Shown piece after piece: positions 46,845 to 55,501 of a DNA stretch of 64,000 bases (position 1 is the stretch's first letter; every line of letters starts with the position of its first letter). The notes below the pieces were generated by a model that had not been told where the DNA came from, did no database searches, and saw nothing but the letters and a program-made list of their open reading frames with translations. The DNA comes from Pannonibacter tanglangensis. Its GTDB lineage: Bacteria; Pseudomonadota; Alphaproteobacteria; Rhizobiales; Stappiaceae. The DNA is taken from NCBI RefSeq assembly GCF_009915685.1, contig NZ_JAABLP010000002.1. One strand, 5' to 3'. The translations under genes were made by a program, and so were the position numbers.

Positions 46845-47513
46845 ATGTTCAAGTCCCTTATGGCCAGCACCGCCGTGATGGCCCTGCTTTGCCTTCCCGC
46901 CGCCGCCCATGGCACCAAGACGCCGCCCGCCCCCGAACAGGTTGGTCACGGGCAGGTTGGTCACGGGCAGGTCGGCCACGGCACCCAGAACCAGACCGGT
47001 CACGCAGCCCATGCGGCACATGCCGCCCCAGCTGAGCCCGTTGCCGTCACCGGCGATCCGCAGGTCGACATCCCGGTCAAGCTCAAGTCCATCTTCGAGA
47101 GCGAGGGCAAGCCTCTCGCCGTTGCGCCGGTGGTTGTCGCCGGAGGCTGGGCGATTGCCGGCTGGACACAGGATGGCCGGGGCGGCCGGGCGCTTCTGAA
47201 GCAGAAGGCTGACGGCTGGAGCATTCACCTGTGCAGCGGCGACAGCCTGAAGGACGCAACGGTCCTCCAGCAGATCGGCATTGCGGAACACGATGCCCGA
47301 ACTCTTGCCGCGAACCTTGCGTCTGCCGAAGCCTCGATCGCACCGGAGACGCTGGCGCTCTTCGCAAGCTTCGAGGGCACCGTCATGGTCGAGGGCGAGG
47401 CGCATGGCCACGGGGGTGGACATGCTGGCGGGCATTCGGGCGGGCACTCGGGCGGGCATGGAGGTACGCAGGGTGCAGGCCATGGCACTGCGCCGGCTGC
47501 AGCAAAGCCCTGA
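46845..47513 (+). CDS. Copper uptake system-associated His-rich protein
   Basis: The 222-residue protein has a signal peptide (MFKSLMASTAVMALLCLPAA, cleavage near AAAHG), three QVGHG repeats, an HAAHAAHAAP run and a His-Gly-rich tail with several GGH and HGHGGGH units, all plausible copper or zinc ligands. The core LAVAPVVVAGGWAIAGWTQDGRGGRALLK, then WSIHLCSGDSLKDAT, resembles the periplasmic protein annotated in alphaproteobacteria as copper uptake system-associated. Which metal it binds is inference. It and the upstream gene follow the tRNA-Leu. Confidence 0.75.
   Translation: MFKSLMASTAVMALLCLPAAAHGTKTPPAPEQVGHGQVGHGQVGHGTQNQTGHAAHAAHAAPAEPVAVTGDPQVDIPVKLKSIFESEGKPLAVAPVVVAGGWAIAGWTQDGRGGRALLKQKADGWSIHLCSGDSLKDATVLQQIGIAEHDARTLAANLASAEASIAPETLALFASFEGTVMVEGEAHGHGGGHAGGHSGGHSGGHGGTQGAGHGTAPAAAKP
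46938..46982 (+). repeat. Three 15-bp in-frame repeats (QVGHG) in copper-associated gene
   Basis: CAGGTTGGTCACGGG occurs at 46938 and 46953 and with three changes at 46968. Each unit adds one His. Confidence 0.85.
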
Positions 47514-47758
47514 GGCGCACGCTCGGCGCCGGACAGGACCTGACCGGCGCTGCCAGCTGGTCCGGCTGGTCCGGGTCCGAAACGTCGGCGTCAGGGGGCG
47601 CGGCGCGGGCCTCACCCGGACTGCCCCTGCTGAAATGCGGGGATGGCGGGCTCGACAGCCGCCGCCCGTCGGGGCAATGTCGCGGCGCGGGGGTGGGCTT
47701 GCGGTCCGGACATGAAGTCGGCCGGGCGTCCTGCACCGCTGTGAAGGACCTGGCTGAC

Positions 47759-49204
47759 GTGATTGCATTGCGCCCCATTCTCTACGTGCTGGGCATATTG
47801 TACGTGGCGCTTGCCACCGTGATGCTGGTGCCGGCCATCGTCGATGTGGCCAACAAGAATGCGGACTGGCAAGCCTTTGTGTTTTCGGCCTTTCTGACCG
47901 GGCTGGTCGGCATGCTGCTGGCGATTGCCGTTGAGGGCTCCCTGAAGAAGGGGCTCAACATGCGCCAGACGTTCCTGCTGACGGTGCTGGCCTGGACGAC
48001 GATCCCGCTGTTCGGCGCCTTGCCGTTCTTCTGGCTGGGGCTTGGCGTGTCGGATGCGGTGTTCGAATCGGTCTCCGGCTTCACCACGACCGGCGGCACG
48101 GTGCTGACCGGACTTGATTCCCTGCCGCCCGGCATCCTGATCTGGCGCTCGATGATGCAATGGACCGGCGGCATCGGCATCGCGGTCATGGGGATCTTCC
48201 TGCTGCCGTTCCTGCGGGTCGGCGGCATGCAGCTGTTCCAGAGCGAGAGCGGCGAGGGCGGCGACAAGATCGTCAGCCGGTCGGTCGAGCTGATCCGGCT
48301 GATGGTGGTGGTCTATGGCGGGCTCACCGCGCTCTGCGCTGCCGGCTATTTTGTCTTCGGGATGACCGGGTTCGACGCCATCAACCACGCGATGACGACG
48401 CTGGCGACCGGCGGCTACTCCACCCACGACCGGTCGTTCCAGCACTATGCCGACACCGGCGTGGCCTGGGTCGGCATCCTGTTCATGCTTGCCGGCGCGT
48501 TGCCCTTCGTCCTGGTGATCCAGGCGATCCGGGGGGCGCCGCTGCAGCTCTGGCAGGATCCGCAGGTGCGGGCGCTCATCGCCCTGATCGCGATGGTCTC
48601 CTTCGCGCTCACCGTCTATCTCGGGGCCACGCGCGATCTGGGCTTCCTCGATGCGCTGCGGGCGGCCACCTTCACCGTGGTCTCGCTCATCACCACCACG
48701 GGCTTCTACATCGGCGACTACACCCAGTGGGGCGGGCCGGTCGTCGGTCTGGTGCTGATGCTCGCCTTCGTCGGCGGCTGCACCGGCTCGACGTCGGGCG
48801 GGATCAAGATCTTCCGCTATCTCGTGCTGCTGGCAGCGGTGCGCTCGCATCTGCGCCGCATGGTGCGGCCCAACCGGGTCACGGCGGAGAACTTCGGCAA
48901 GGCGCGGCTGACGCCGGACCTGTCTGCCGCGGTTCTCGTCTATCTGGTGCTCTACATCAGCACGGTGGCGGCCGTGGCGCTGGCGCTTGCGGCCTTCGAC
49001 ATCGACTTCGTCACCGCCTTGTCCGCCTCCGCCAGTGCCGTCGGCAACATCGGCACGGCGCTCGGGCCGCTGGTCGGTCCCGACGGGACCTTTGGCGCCC
49101 TGCCGGACCCGGCCAAGTGGATCCTCTCCGCGGCCATGCTGATCGGCCGGCTCGAGCTGATCGTCGTCTTCGTGCTCATCGACCCCGATTTCTGGTCCAA
49201 CTGA
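47759..49204 (+). CDS. trkH: Potassium uptake protein TrkH
   Basis: The 481-residue model is the membrane subunit of the Trk K+ uptake system. It has many helices and the four P-loop selectivity segments, for example GFTTTGGTVL near residue 110, TTLATGGYSTHD, VSLITTTGFYIGDY and ASASAVGNIGTALG. The open frame starts at 47231, but that region overlaps the preceding gene. Of in-frame GTGs at 47741 and 47759, the latter has AAGGA ten bases ahead and starts right before IALRPILYVLGILY. TrkA is not nearby. Confidence 0.92.
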   Translation: MIALRPILYVLGILYVALATVMLVPAIVDVANKNADWQAFVFSAFLTGLVGMLLAIAVEGSLKKGLNMRQTFLLTVLAWTTIPLFGALPFFWLGLGVSDAVFESVSGFTTTGGTVLTGLDSLPPGILIWRSMMQWTGGIGIAVMGIFLLPFLRVGGMQLFQSESGEGGDKIVSRSVELIRLMVVVYGGLTALCAAGYFVFGMTGFDAINHAMTTLATGGYSTHDRSFQHYADTGVAWVGILFMLAGALPFVLVIQAIRGAPLQLWQDPQVRALIALIAMVSFALTVYLGATRDLGFLDALRAATFTVVSLITTTGFYIGDYTQWGGPVVGLVLMLAFVGGCTGSTSGGIKIFRYLVLLAAVRSHLRRMVRPNRVTAENFGKARLTPDLSAAVLVYLVLYISTVAAVALALAAFDIDFVTALSASASAVGNIGTALGPLVGPDGTFGALPDPAKWILSAAMLIGRLELIVVFVLIDPDFWSN

Positions 49205-49211
49205 GGCTGCC

Positions 49212-49913
49212 ATGGATTTTGACCGCCCCCTGATCAGCGGCCGGCTGGTGCGCCGCTACAAGCGTTTCCTCGCCGACGTGATCCTGGACGAGGACGGCAG
49301 CGAGGTCACGGCCCATTGCGCCAACCCGGGCTCCATGCTCGGCCTGAACGCACCGGGATCCCGGGTCTACCTGTCGCGCTCCGACAATCCGGCGCGCAAG
49401 CTGCCGCTCAGCTGGGAGCTGATCGAGGCCGACGGCGTGCTGGTCGGCATCAGCACCGCCCATCCCAACCGTCTTGTCGAGGAGGCGATCCTTGCCGGTC
49501 GTGCGAGGGGCCTTGAGGGCTATGCCAGCCTGCGCCGCGAGGTCCGCTACGGCCTCAACTCGCGCATCGACATCCTGCTCGAGCATCCCGACCGGCCGCG
49601 CTGCTATGTCGAGGTGAAGAACGTGCATCTGATGCGGCAGGCCGGGCTGGCAGAGTTCCCCGATTCGGTCACCGACCGGGGGGCCAAGCATCTGCGCGAG
49701 CTGTCGGCGATGGTGGCCGAGGGGCATCGCGCCGTGATGGTCTATCTGGTCCAGCGGCCCGACTGCGACCGTCTGTCGATGGCAGCCGACATCGATCCGG
49801 CCTATGCGGCCGCCCTTGGCGAGGCGCGTGCGGCCGGCGTCGAGGTGCTGGCGCTCGGCTGCTCCGTGACCCCGCATCGGATCCGCGTCGAGCGCGAGGT
49901 CGAGGTGGCCTGA
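49212..49913 (+). CDS. sfsA: SfsA family nuclease-like protein
   Basis: The 233-residue protein matches SfsA: FDRPLISGRLVRRYKRFLAD, AHCANPGSMLGL, the RLVEEAILAGRA and YVEVKNVHLMR stretches, the latter with the PD-(D/E)xK-like catalytic E-V-K. It starts 8 bases after trkH. In Rhizobiales the usual order is sfsA-map-radC; here trkH, two copper genes and a tRNA lie between. SfsA was named for sugar fermentation but has DNA/RNA nuclease similarity. Confidence 0.94.
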   Translation: MDFDRPLISGRLVRRYKRFLADVILDEDGSEVTAHCANPGSMLGLNAPGSRVYLSRSDNPARKLPLSWELIEADGVLVGISTAHPNRLVEEAILAGRARGLEGYASLRREVRYGLNSRIDILLEHPDRPRCYVEVKNVHLMRQAGLAEFPDSVTDRGAKHLRELSAMVAEGHRAVMVYLVQRPDCDRLSMAADIDPAYAAALGEARAAGVEVLALGCSVTPHRIRVEREVEVA

Positions 49914-49945
49914 GCGGGGTGGCCTGAGCGGGGCGGCCCAGCAGG
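49904..49945. repeat. Three 14-bp tandem repeats spanning the sfsA stop
   Basis: GGTGGCCTGAGCGG occurs at 49904 and 49918 exactly and as GGCGGCCCAGCAGG at 49932. The first unit includes the last codons and the TGA of sfsA, so the array duplicates the end of the gene. Confidence 0.8.
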
Positions 49946-50070
49946 CCGCACGCCCGGCCCGCCCAGCCTGGCGCCGGATGCCCGGCATCTCGGTGGGTGT
50001 GTGTCACAAACGGGAAGGGGCCATCCTTGCGGACAGCCCCTCGAAGCGTTCGACCGCGGTCTGCTGCGGC

Positions 50071-50763
50071 TCAGACGGCGTTGCCCTGGATCACGACCAC
50101 GCGGGTGCCGTTGGGCACGCGGTTGTAGAGGTCGATGATGTCCTGGTTGATCAGGCGGACGCAGCCCGAGGAGACGGCGGTGCCGATGGTCCAGAACTCG
50201 GCCGTGCCGTGGATGCGGTACAGCGTGTCGCGGTTGCCCTCGAAGATGTAGAGCGCGCGGGCGCCAAGCGGATTGGTCAGCCCCGGCTCCATGCCGTTGC
50301 GATATTCCTCCAGCTCGGGCTGGCGCGCGATCATTTCCGCCGGCGGCGTCCAGCGCGGCCATTCGCGCTTGTAGGCGATGCGGGCCGTGCCCCCCCAGGC
50401 AAAGCCGGCGCGGCCGATGCCCACGCCGTAGCGCATGGCGCGACCGCCTTCCATCGTCAGGTAGAGGAAGCGGTTCGGGGTGTCGACGATGATCGTCCCG
50501 GTCGGCTCCGCCGAGGGATAGTCCACGACCTGGCGGTAGTAGATCGGATTGACCTTGCTGAGGTCCACCGCCGGCAGCGGGAAGCGCTCCTGCGGCATCG
50601 GCCCGTACATGCGCAGATACTCCTCCGGGATGCGCGGACCTGACGGCTGGTACGGCTCGTAGGGCATGCCCGGCGTCGGGATCGGCTGGGTGTAGCGGGT
50701 GGTGCAGCCGGCGAGCAGGGTGGCGGAAGCGGCAGCCAGAAAATGGCGGCGGGAGATCAACAT
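50071..50763 (-). CDS. L,D-transpeptidase lipoprotein (ErfK/YbiS/YcfS/YnhG type)
   Basis: The 230-residue protein has a twin-Arg-like start (ISRRHFLAAAS) and a lipobox LLAGC (Cys20), then a YkuD domain with YRIHGTAEF (His185) and the catalytic Cys201 in SSGCVRLIN. Such proteins crosslink peptidoglycan or anchor lipoproteins. The N-terminal linker has a Pro-rich region (QPIPTPGMPYEPYQPSG). It is monocistronic and convergent with sfsA. Confidence 0.93.
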   Translation of the reverse strand: MLISRRHFLAAASATLLAGCTTRYTQPIPTPGMPYEPYQPSGPRIPEEYLRMYGPMPQERFPLPAVDLSKVNPIYYRQVVDYPSAEPTGTIIVDTPNRFLYLTMEGGRAMRYGVGIGRAGFAWGGTARIAYKREWPRWTPPAEMIARQPELEEYRNGMEPGLTNPLGARALYIFEGNRDTLYRIHGTAEFWTIGTAVSSGCVRLINQDIIDLYNRVPNGTRVVVIQGNAV

Positions 50764-50866
50764 GCAACGACCTCGGAATTATGGCGCATGTCCGGGCCGG
50801 GGCGGCGGCCGGACGTTGTGTCCTGTGTCTCAGATTCAACTTGCCGGGAGCTTAAGGATCCGGCGG

Positions 50867-51274
50867 TCAGACGACTGGTTGGCCCGTGGACGTCCGTCTC
50901 GGCGGCGGAACCTCCGTCTCCAGCAGCGGATCACGGGCCGCGCGGTGGGGCGAGCGTCCGAGAGGGACAATGTCCGGGCGGCCCGCTTGTTCCAGGTCGG
51001 AGGTCTGAACGCGCACCAGATCCGCGCATTGCAGGTACAGGCAGCGCTTGGGCGCGCCGGTGCCGGTCTGCTGGCCATCGGCCCGGCGCGGCCCGGTGAC
51101 GGCGGTGAGCGGCAGGGACGCAAGCAGGAGGCCCGCGACGAGCTGCGGTCCCGCGGTCACGACCGGTTGCGCCGCCAGGCTCGCCGCCGGACGCAGGGCG
51201 ACCATCATCAGCGCGGCCACGGCGAGAAGCCGTCCGCACCACACGAGCGCCGGGAGTAAGGTCGAACCAGTCAT
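50867..51274 (-). CDS. Possible small membrane protein, function unknown
   Basis: This 135-residue open frame begins MTGSTLLPALVWCGRLLAVA and has two possible membrane segments (about 5-34 and 45-60), with two Cys in KRCLYLQCADLV and a basic tail. A GGGG-type ribosome site precedes the ATG. The codon pattern is only mildly gene-like, and no family is recognised. It is the only coding candidate in the 50764-51454 stretch of about 690 bases; the rest of that stretch is Gly/Arg-rich, GC-rich spacer with a GGCGTGGCGA-type repeat near 51388-51440. Confidence 0.3.
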   Translation of the reverse strand: MTGSTLLPALVWCGRLLAVAALMMVALRPAASLAAQPVVTAGPQLVAGLLLASLPLTAVTGPRRADGQQTGTGAPKRCLYLQCADLVRVQTSDLEQAGRPDIVPLGRSPHRAARDPLLETEVPPPRRTSTGQPVV

Positions 51275-51454
51275 GTGCCCCGCATCGCCACAGAATGTGG
51301 CGCGGATCGGGACGACGACCGGTCACAAGACGGTGAGGGGGACCGGGCAGCAACTTTTCTGCCCGGTGTTGCATTTCGGTCGCGCCAGGCTTGGCGAGGC
51401 GAGGCGTGGCGTGGCTTGGCCGGGTTGGGCCGGGCGGGGCCGCCGACCGCCGCG

Positions 51455-51964
51455 TCAGCCGGCGGTGTTCTTGTTGAGCGGCGGCTGGAACTGCCAGCCC
51501 ATGTCCCAGGGGAAATAGATCCAGGTGTCCTGCGACACTTCGGTCACGAAGGTGTCGACCAGCGGCCGGCCCATCGGCTTGGCATAGACGGTGGCGAAAT
51601 GCGCCTTCGGCAGCATCTCGCGCACGACGCGGGCGGTCTTGCCGGTGTCCACCAGATCGTCGATCACCAGCACGCCATTGCCGTCGCCGCCTTCCAGTCC
51701 GACCACCTTCGGGTCGATCGGCTTGATCACATGCAGCGAGCCCTGGTTCTCGTAGTCATGGTAGGAGGCGATGCAGACCGTCTCGATCATGCGGATGCCA
51801 AGTTCACGCGCGACGATGGCCGCCGGTACCAGCCCGCCACGGGTGATGCAGACGATCGCCTGCCATTCGCCCTGGCCCGACAGGCGCCAGGCAAGGGCGC
51901 GCGCGTCGCGGTGGAACTGGTCCCAGGAAACCGGGAAGGCCTTGTTCTGTTCGGGGTTTTCCAT
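51455..51964 (-). CDS. gpt: Xanthine-guanine phosphoribosyltransferase
   Basis: Gpt converts xanthine or guanine plus PRPP to XMP or GMP. The 169-residue protein has the N-terminal FPVSWDQFHRDARALAW, the ITRGGLVPAAIVARELGIR loop and the PRPP signature VLVIDDLVDTGKT near residues 100-112, then AKPMGRPLVDTFV and IYFPWDMGWQF. Length is typical. It is probably transcribed with cinA, 113 bases upstream. Confidence 0.94.
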   Translation of the reverse strand: MENPEQNKAFPVSWDQFHRDARALAWRLSGQGEWQAIVCITRGGLVPAAIVARELGIRMIETVCIASYHDYENQGSLHVIKPIDPKVVGLEGGDGNGVLVIDDLVDTGKTARVVREMLPKAHFATVYAKPMGRPLVDTFVTEVSQDTWIYFPWDMGWQFQPPLNKNTAG

Positions 51965-52077
51965 GTCTCATGTCCTTGTGGGCGGGACCGGTCACAGGGG
52001 AGCGGTCGGAGGGGGCCTGTCGGAAAGGCGGTTCGGGCGGCCTGGCGGGTGGAACGGCTGGGTGACGGGGCGGACGG

Positions 52078-52839
52078 TCAGCCCCTCGCCGCCTGCGCGG
52101 CCGCGACGGCAGCGGCAACGGCTGCCTCGACGGCGGCTGCGACCGGGACGAGGCGGTCCGGCTCGCGCGAGCGCAGCACCACCTGCGTGCTGAAGCGCCC
52201 GTCGTTGGTCCGGGGGTAGGAGCCGATGATCACGTCCGGGTTGTCGGCCTGGATCTGGCGCAGGGCGTCGGCGATGCGGCTTTCGGGAATGTCGGCATCG
52301 ACGGTCCGGGACACGATCTTGCGTCCGGTGCGCAGCGTCGGGGCGATCGCATCGAGCATGGCCTGCATGATGCTCGGAACACCGGCCATCACGTGGACAT
52401 TGCCGATCCGGAAGCCCGGCGCCTTCGACACCTTGTTCTCGATCAGGTCGGCACCCAGCGGAATGCGCGCCATGCGCTGGCGGGCTTCGGTGAACTCGCC
52501 GGGGGGGTAATGGGCGGCGAGGATCGCCATGGCGCGGGGATCGTGGTCGATGGCGACACCGAAGGCCTTGGCGATGCTGTCGGCGGTGATGTCGTCATGG
52601 GTCGGCCCGATGCCGCCCGAGGTGAAGACATAGTCGTAGCGGCCGCGCAGCGCGTTCACCGCCTCGACGATGCGATCCTCGATGTCGGGCACCACGCGCA
52701 CTTCCATCAGGTCGATGCCGGACATGGTCAGGAAGTCGGCGATATAGCCGATGTTCTTGTCCTTTGTTCGTCCCGACAGGATCTCGTCCCCGATGACGAG
52801 AAAGGCGGCTGTCACGGTCTGTGGCGTTGCGTCGTCCAT
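52078..52839 (-). CDS. CinA-type molybdopterin-binding-like protein
   Basis: The 253-residue protein covers only the N-terminal MoCF-like domain of CinA: AAFLVIGDEILSGRTKDKN, FTSGGIGPTHDDIT and VHVMAGVPSIMQAM. It lacks the C-terminal nicotinamide-nucleotide amidase domain of full CinA, a common alphaproteobacterial form often called competence/damage-inducible protein A. The last 25 residues are Ala/Val-rich (AAAVEAAVAAAVAAAQAARG), an odd low-complexity tail. Role: possibly pyridine-nucleotide or molybdopterin-related, unproven. Confidence 0.88.
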   Translation of the reverse strand: MDDATPQTVTAAFLVIGDEILSGRTKDKNIGYIADFLTMSGIDLMEVRVVPDIEDRIVEAVNALRGRYDYVFTSGGIGPTHDDITADSIAKAFGVAIDHDPRAMAILAAHYPPGEFTEARQRMARIPLGADLIENKVSKAPGFRIGNVHVMAGVPSIMQAMLDAIAPTLRTGRKIVSRTVDADIPESRIADALRQIQADNPDVIIGSYPRTNDGRFSTQVVLRSREPDRLVPVAAAVEAAVAAAVAAAQAARG

Positions 52840-52972
52840 TCAGTCCTCTCGCGCGACTGGCTGGACCTGAGCAAGGCCGGGACCGGCAACGGTTGCCGGA
52901 AGCTGCCGGCCGCCGGCCGTCCGCCTGTGCGCAAGACCAGAGAAAAGCGTTTATCGCAAGCGCGGGTCCGGC

Positions 52973-54172
52973 TCAAGCGGGGGCGCTGTCCCGCCAGGCA
53001 TAGATCCAGTCCATTCGCTTCAGCAGCCGCTCGGGCGAGCTGGCGCGCAGCACCGCATCACGGGCGAGACAGGCCGGCCAGCCGAGGTGATAGATCGAGG
53101 CGTTGGTGGCGGCAGCCTGCTGCACCTGCGCGGTGCGCGGCTGGCGCAGCTGCTGATAGCGGGCGAGGGCTGCAGGAATGTCCCGCGCGCCCTGCAGCAC
53201 GCGACCGAGGACAGCCGCGTCCTCGATGGCCATCGCTGCCCCTTGCGCGGCAAAGGGCAGCATCGCGTGGCAGGCATCGCCGAGCAGGGCAATGCGGCCC
53301 TTGACCCAGGGCGTGCCGGCATCGACGGCGCACAGCGCCCATCGCAGCCAGCCGTCGGGCCGGGACAGCACCGCGCGGATGTCTGACGGCCAGTCGGCAA
53401 AACGGGCAAGAAGGCGGTCCCGGTCGGCCGGCTCGGACCAGCCGGTCGAGGTCCAGTCCTCTTCGACCAGGGCCACGATGTTGAACTCGCGGCCGGCGCG
53501 CACCGGATAGTGCACGAGATGGGCGCGCGGGCCGAGCCAGAGGCCGGTCTCGGTCATCAGCTCGTCCGGCACCTCATCCGCCGGCAGCGTCGCGCGGTAG
53601 GCGGTGCGGCCGGAAAATGACGGTTTCGGGCCGCCCATGATCTGCTGGCGGACATGCGAGCGGACGCCGTCGGCGCCGATCAGCGCGGCGGCCCGCAACT
53701 GGCGGTCCCCCTCCGGCGTGATCACCTGGATGTCGAGGCCGTCGCCGGCCTCCTGCACCGGACCGAGCTCGGCGCCCAGCGTCAGACGGATCGCGGCTGT
53801 CTCGCGCACGGCCTGCACCAGCACCTGCTGCAGGTCGGCCCGATGGAGGACGAGATAGGGCAGGCCATAGCGCTCGCGGGCGACGGGACCCAGCGGCACC
53901 CGGGCGAGATCGCGCCCGTTGCGGGCGCTGCGGATGCGCACGGTGGCCGGTTCCCCGGATCGCGCCTTCAGGGCCGGCAGCAGGCCGAACCCGTCCAGCA
54001 CCCGCAGCGCATTCGGCGACAGCTGCAGTCCGGCGCCCACTTCCAGCAGGCGCTCGGTGCGCTCGAAAAGGTCAACACGGTAGCCGGCACGCGCCAGTGT
54101 CAGGGCTGCGGTCAGGCCGCCGATCCCGGCACCCAGGATCACGACGGGCGCGTCGGAGGAGGGATGTGTCAT
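52973..54172 (-). CDS. FAD-dependent monooxygenase (salicylate hydroxylase-like)
   Basis: The 399-residue protein is a class A flavin monooxygenase: VVILGAGIGGLTAALTLARAG at the N-terminus, LIGADGVRSHVRQQIMG in the middle and LLGDACHAMLPFAAQGAAM (the DG/GD motif) near the C-terminus. Aromatic-ring hydroxylation with NAD(P)H is expected, the substrate being unknown. The ATG at 54172 is used; a GTG five codons earlier is possible. It is next to the zinc-finger gene on the same strand. Confidence 0.9.
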   Translation of the reverse strand: MTHPSSDAPVVILGAGIGGLTAALTLARAGYRVDLFERTERLLEVGAGLQLSPNALRVLDGFGLLPALKARSGEPATVRIRSARNGRDLARVPLGPVARERYGLPYLVLHRADLQQVLVQAVRETAAIRLTLGAELGPVQEAGDGLDIQVITPEGDRQLRAAALIGADGVRSHVRQQIMGGPKPSFSGRTAYRATLPADEVPDELMTETGLWLGPRAHLVHYPVRAGREFNIVALVEEDWTSTGWSEPADRDRLLARFADWPSDIRAVLSRPDGWLRWALCAVDAGTPWVKGRIALLGDACHAMLPFAAQGAAMAIEDAAVLGRVLQGARDIPAALARYQQLRQPRTAQVQQAAATNASIYHLGWPACLARDAVLRASSPERLLKRMDWIYAWRDSAPA

Positions 54173-54263
54173 GGACAAGGCCTGCACGGACGCAGCCGGG
54201 CTGCGGCAGGAGAGGGCGACCGGCCCGGATCACCGGACCGGCCAGCGCGGAGGGCGATGCGCC

Positions 54264-54509
54264 TCAGGCTGCGACCGGGACCCATACGCAATCGGACGGC
54301 TCGGACTGGCCCGGCTTCAGCGACGCGTTGTACTTGTACAGCGTCGAGCAGTAGGGGCAGACGATCTGGTCGTCATCGCCCAGATCCAGGAAGACATGGG
54401 GATGATCGAACGGCGGGTTGGCGCCGATGCACATGAATTCACGCGCGCCGATCTCGACACACTCGTGGCCGCTGGTGTTCTGGAAATGCGGGACAACATG
54501 ATCCGCCAT
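54264..54509 (-). CDS. Zinc-finger domain protein (NDUFS6/zf-CHCC type)
   Basis: This 81-residue protein starts MADHVVPHFQNTSGHECVEI and has the zinc motif Cys27 ... His36/His38 ... Cys51-x-x-Cys54 (FMCIGANPPFDHPHVF, IVCPYCSTLYKY). It resembles the bacterial homologue of the complex I accessory subunit NDUFS6 (zf-CHCC), found in alphaproteobacteria. The frame upstream to 54671 lacks similarity. It may support respiratory complex I; that is inference from the family. Confidence 0.88.
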   Translation of the reverse strand: MADHVVPHFQNTSGHECVEIGAREFMCIGANPPFDHPHVFLDLGDDDQIVCPYCSTLYKYNASLKPGQSEPSDCVWVPVAA

Positions 54510-54748
54510 GGCACCTGTCCAAATGTCTGACTTAACGACGAAGATGGCCGGACCATACTGTCTTGCGGCGCGGATGGGTAGGGGCTTTGCACCGGTTTGC
54601 GCCATTGGCCGCAGGCGCGGCCGCGTTTCTCCCCCGCGAAAGTCGGGGGCAGGCGAACCGGCTGCAGCCATTCCGGGCTTTGCGCGGCCAGCGGGACTGC
54701 GTAAGGTGTGGGGTATCCGTTTTCCTTTAACGTAAGCGTCAGGTGCTC

Positions 54749-55501
54749 ATGCTCAAGTTTTCGTCGGACGGCGTCGAGATCGCCTATCTGGACGAGGGCG
54801 AGGGGGATCCGATCCTTCTCATCCACGGGTTCGCCTCCAACAAGACCGTCAACTGGGCCTATCCGGGGTGGGTCGACCTGCTGCGCAAGGATGGTCGCCG
54901 CGTGATCGCGCTGGACAACCGCGGGCATGGCGACAGCAGCAAGTTCTACGATCCGGCCGACTATGGCGCGCCGATCATGGCCGAGGATGCCCGCCGCCTG
55001 CTCGACCATCTCGGTCTCGCGCAGGTCGACGTCATGGGCTATTCGATGGGCGCGCGCATTTCCGCCTTCCTCACCCTGAACCACCCGGAGCGGGTGCGCC
55101 GGGTCATCTTCGGCGGTCTCGGCTACGGCATGGTCAGCGGCGTCGGGGACCCCGAGCCGATCGCGCGGGGGCTTGAGGCGGAGAGCCTTGCCGGCATTCC
55201 CGACCGGACCGGCCGCGCCTTCCGCGCCTTTGCCGAGCAGACCAGGTCTGACCGCCGGGCCCTGGCGGCCTGCATCCGTTCCTCGCGCCAGAAGATCTCG
55301 GAAGATGACGTGGCGCGCATTCGCCGCCCCGTGCTGGTTGCCGTGGGCAGCAAGGACGACATTGCCGGATCGCCGGAGGATCTGGCGGCGCTGATCCCGG
55401 ATGCGCGCGTCCTTGAGATCCCCGGCCGCGACCACATGGTTGCCGTCGGCGACAAGGTCTTCAAGCAAGGGGTCCTCGACTTCCTGGCGGAGGCGGCATG
55501 A
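54749..55501 (+). CDS. Alpha/beta hydrolase
   Basis: The 250-residue protein has LLIHGFASNKTVNW (oxyanion loop), the nucleophile Ser99 in MGYSMGARIS, and GRDHMVAVGD with the catalytic His. It resembles small esterases and lactonases; the substrate is unknown. Met in-frame at 54743 (GTG) is an alternative start. It overlaps the next hydrolase by 4 bases (ATGA at 55498), so both are made together. Confidence 0.88.
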   Translation: MLKFSSDGVEIAYLDEGEGDPILLIHGFASNKTVNWAYPGWVDLLRKDGRRVIALDNRGHGDSSKFYDPADYGAPIMAEDARRLLDHLGLAQVDVMGYSMGARISAFLTLNHPERVRRVIFGGLGYGMVSGVGDPEPIARGLEAESLAGIPDRTGRAFRAFAEQTRSDRRALAACIRSSRQKISEDDVARIRRPVLVAVGSKDDIAGSPEDLAALIPDARVLEIPGRDHMVAVGDKVFKQGVLDFLAEAA

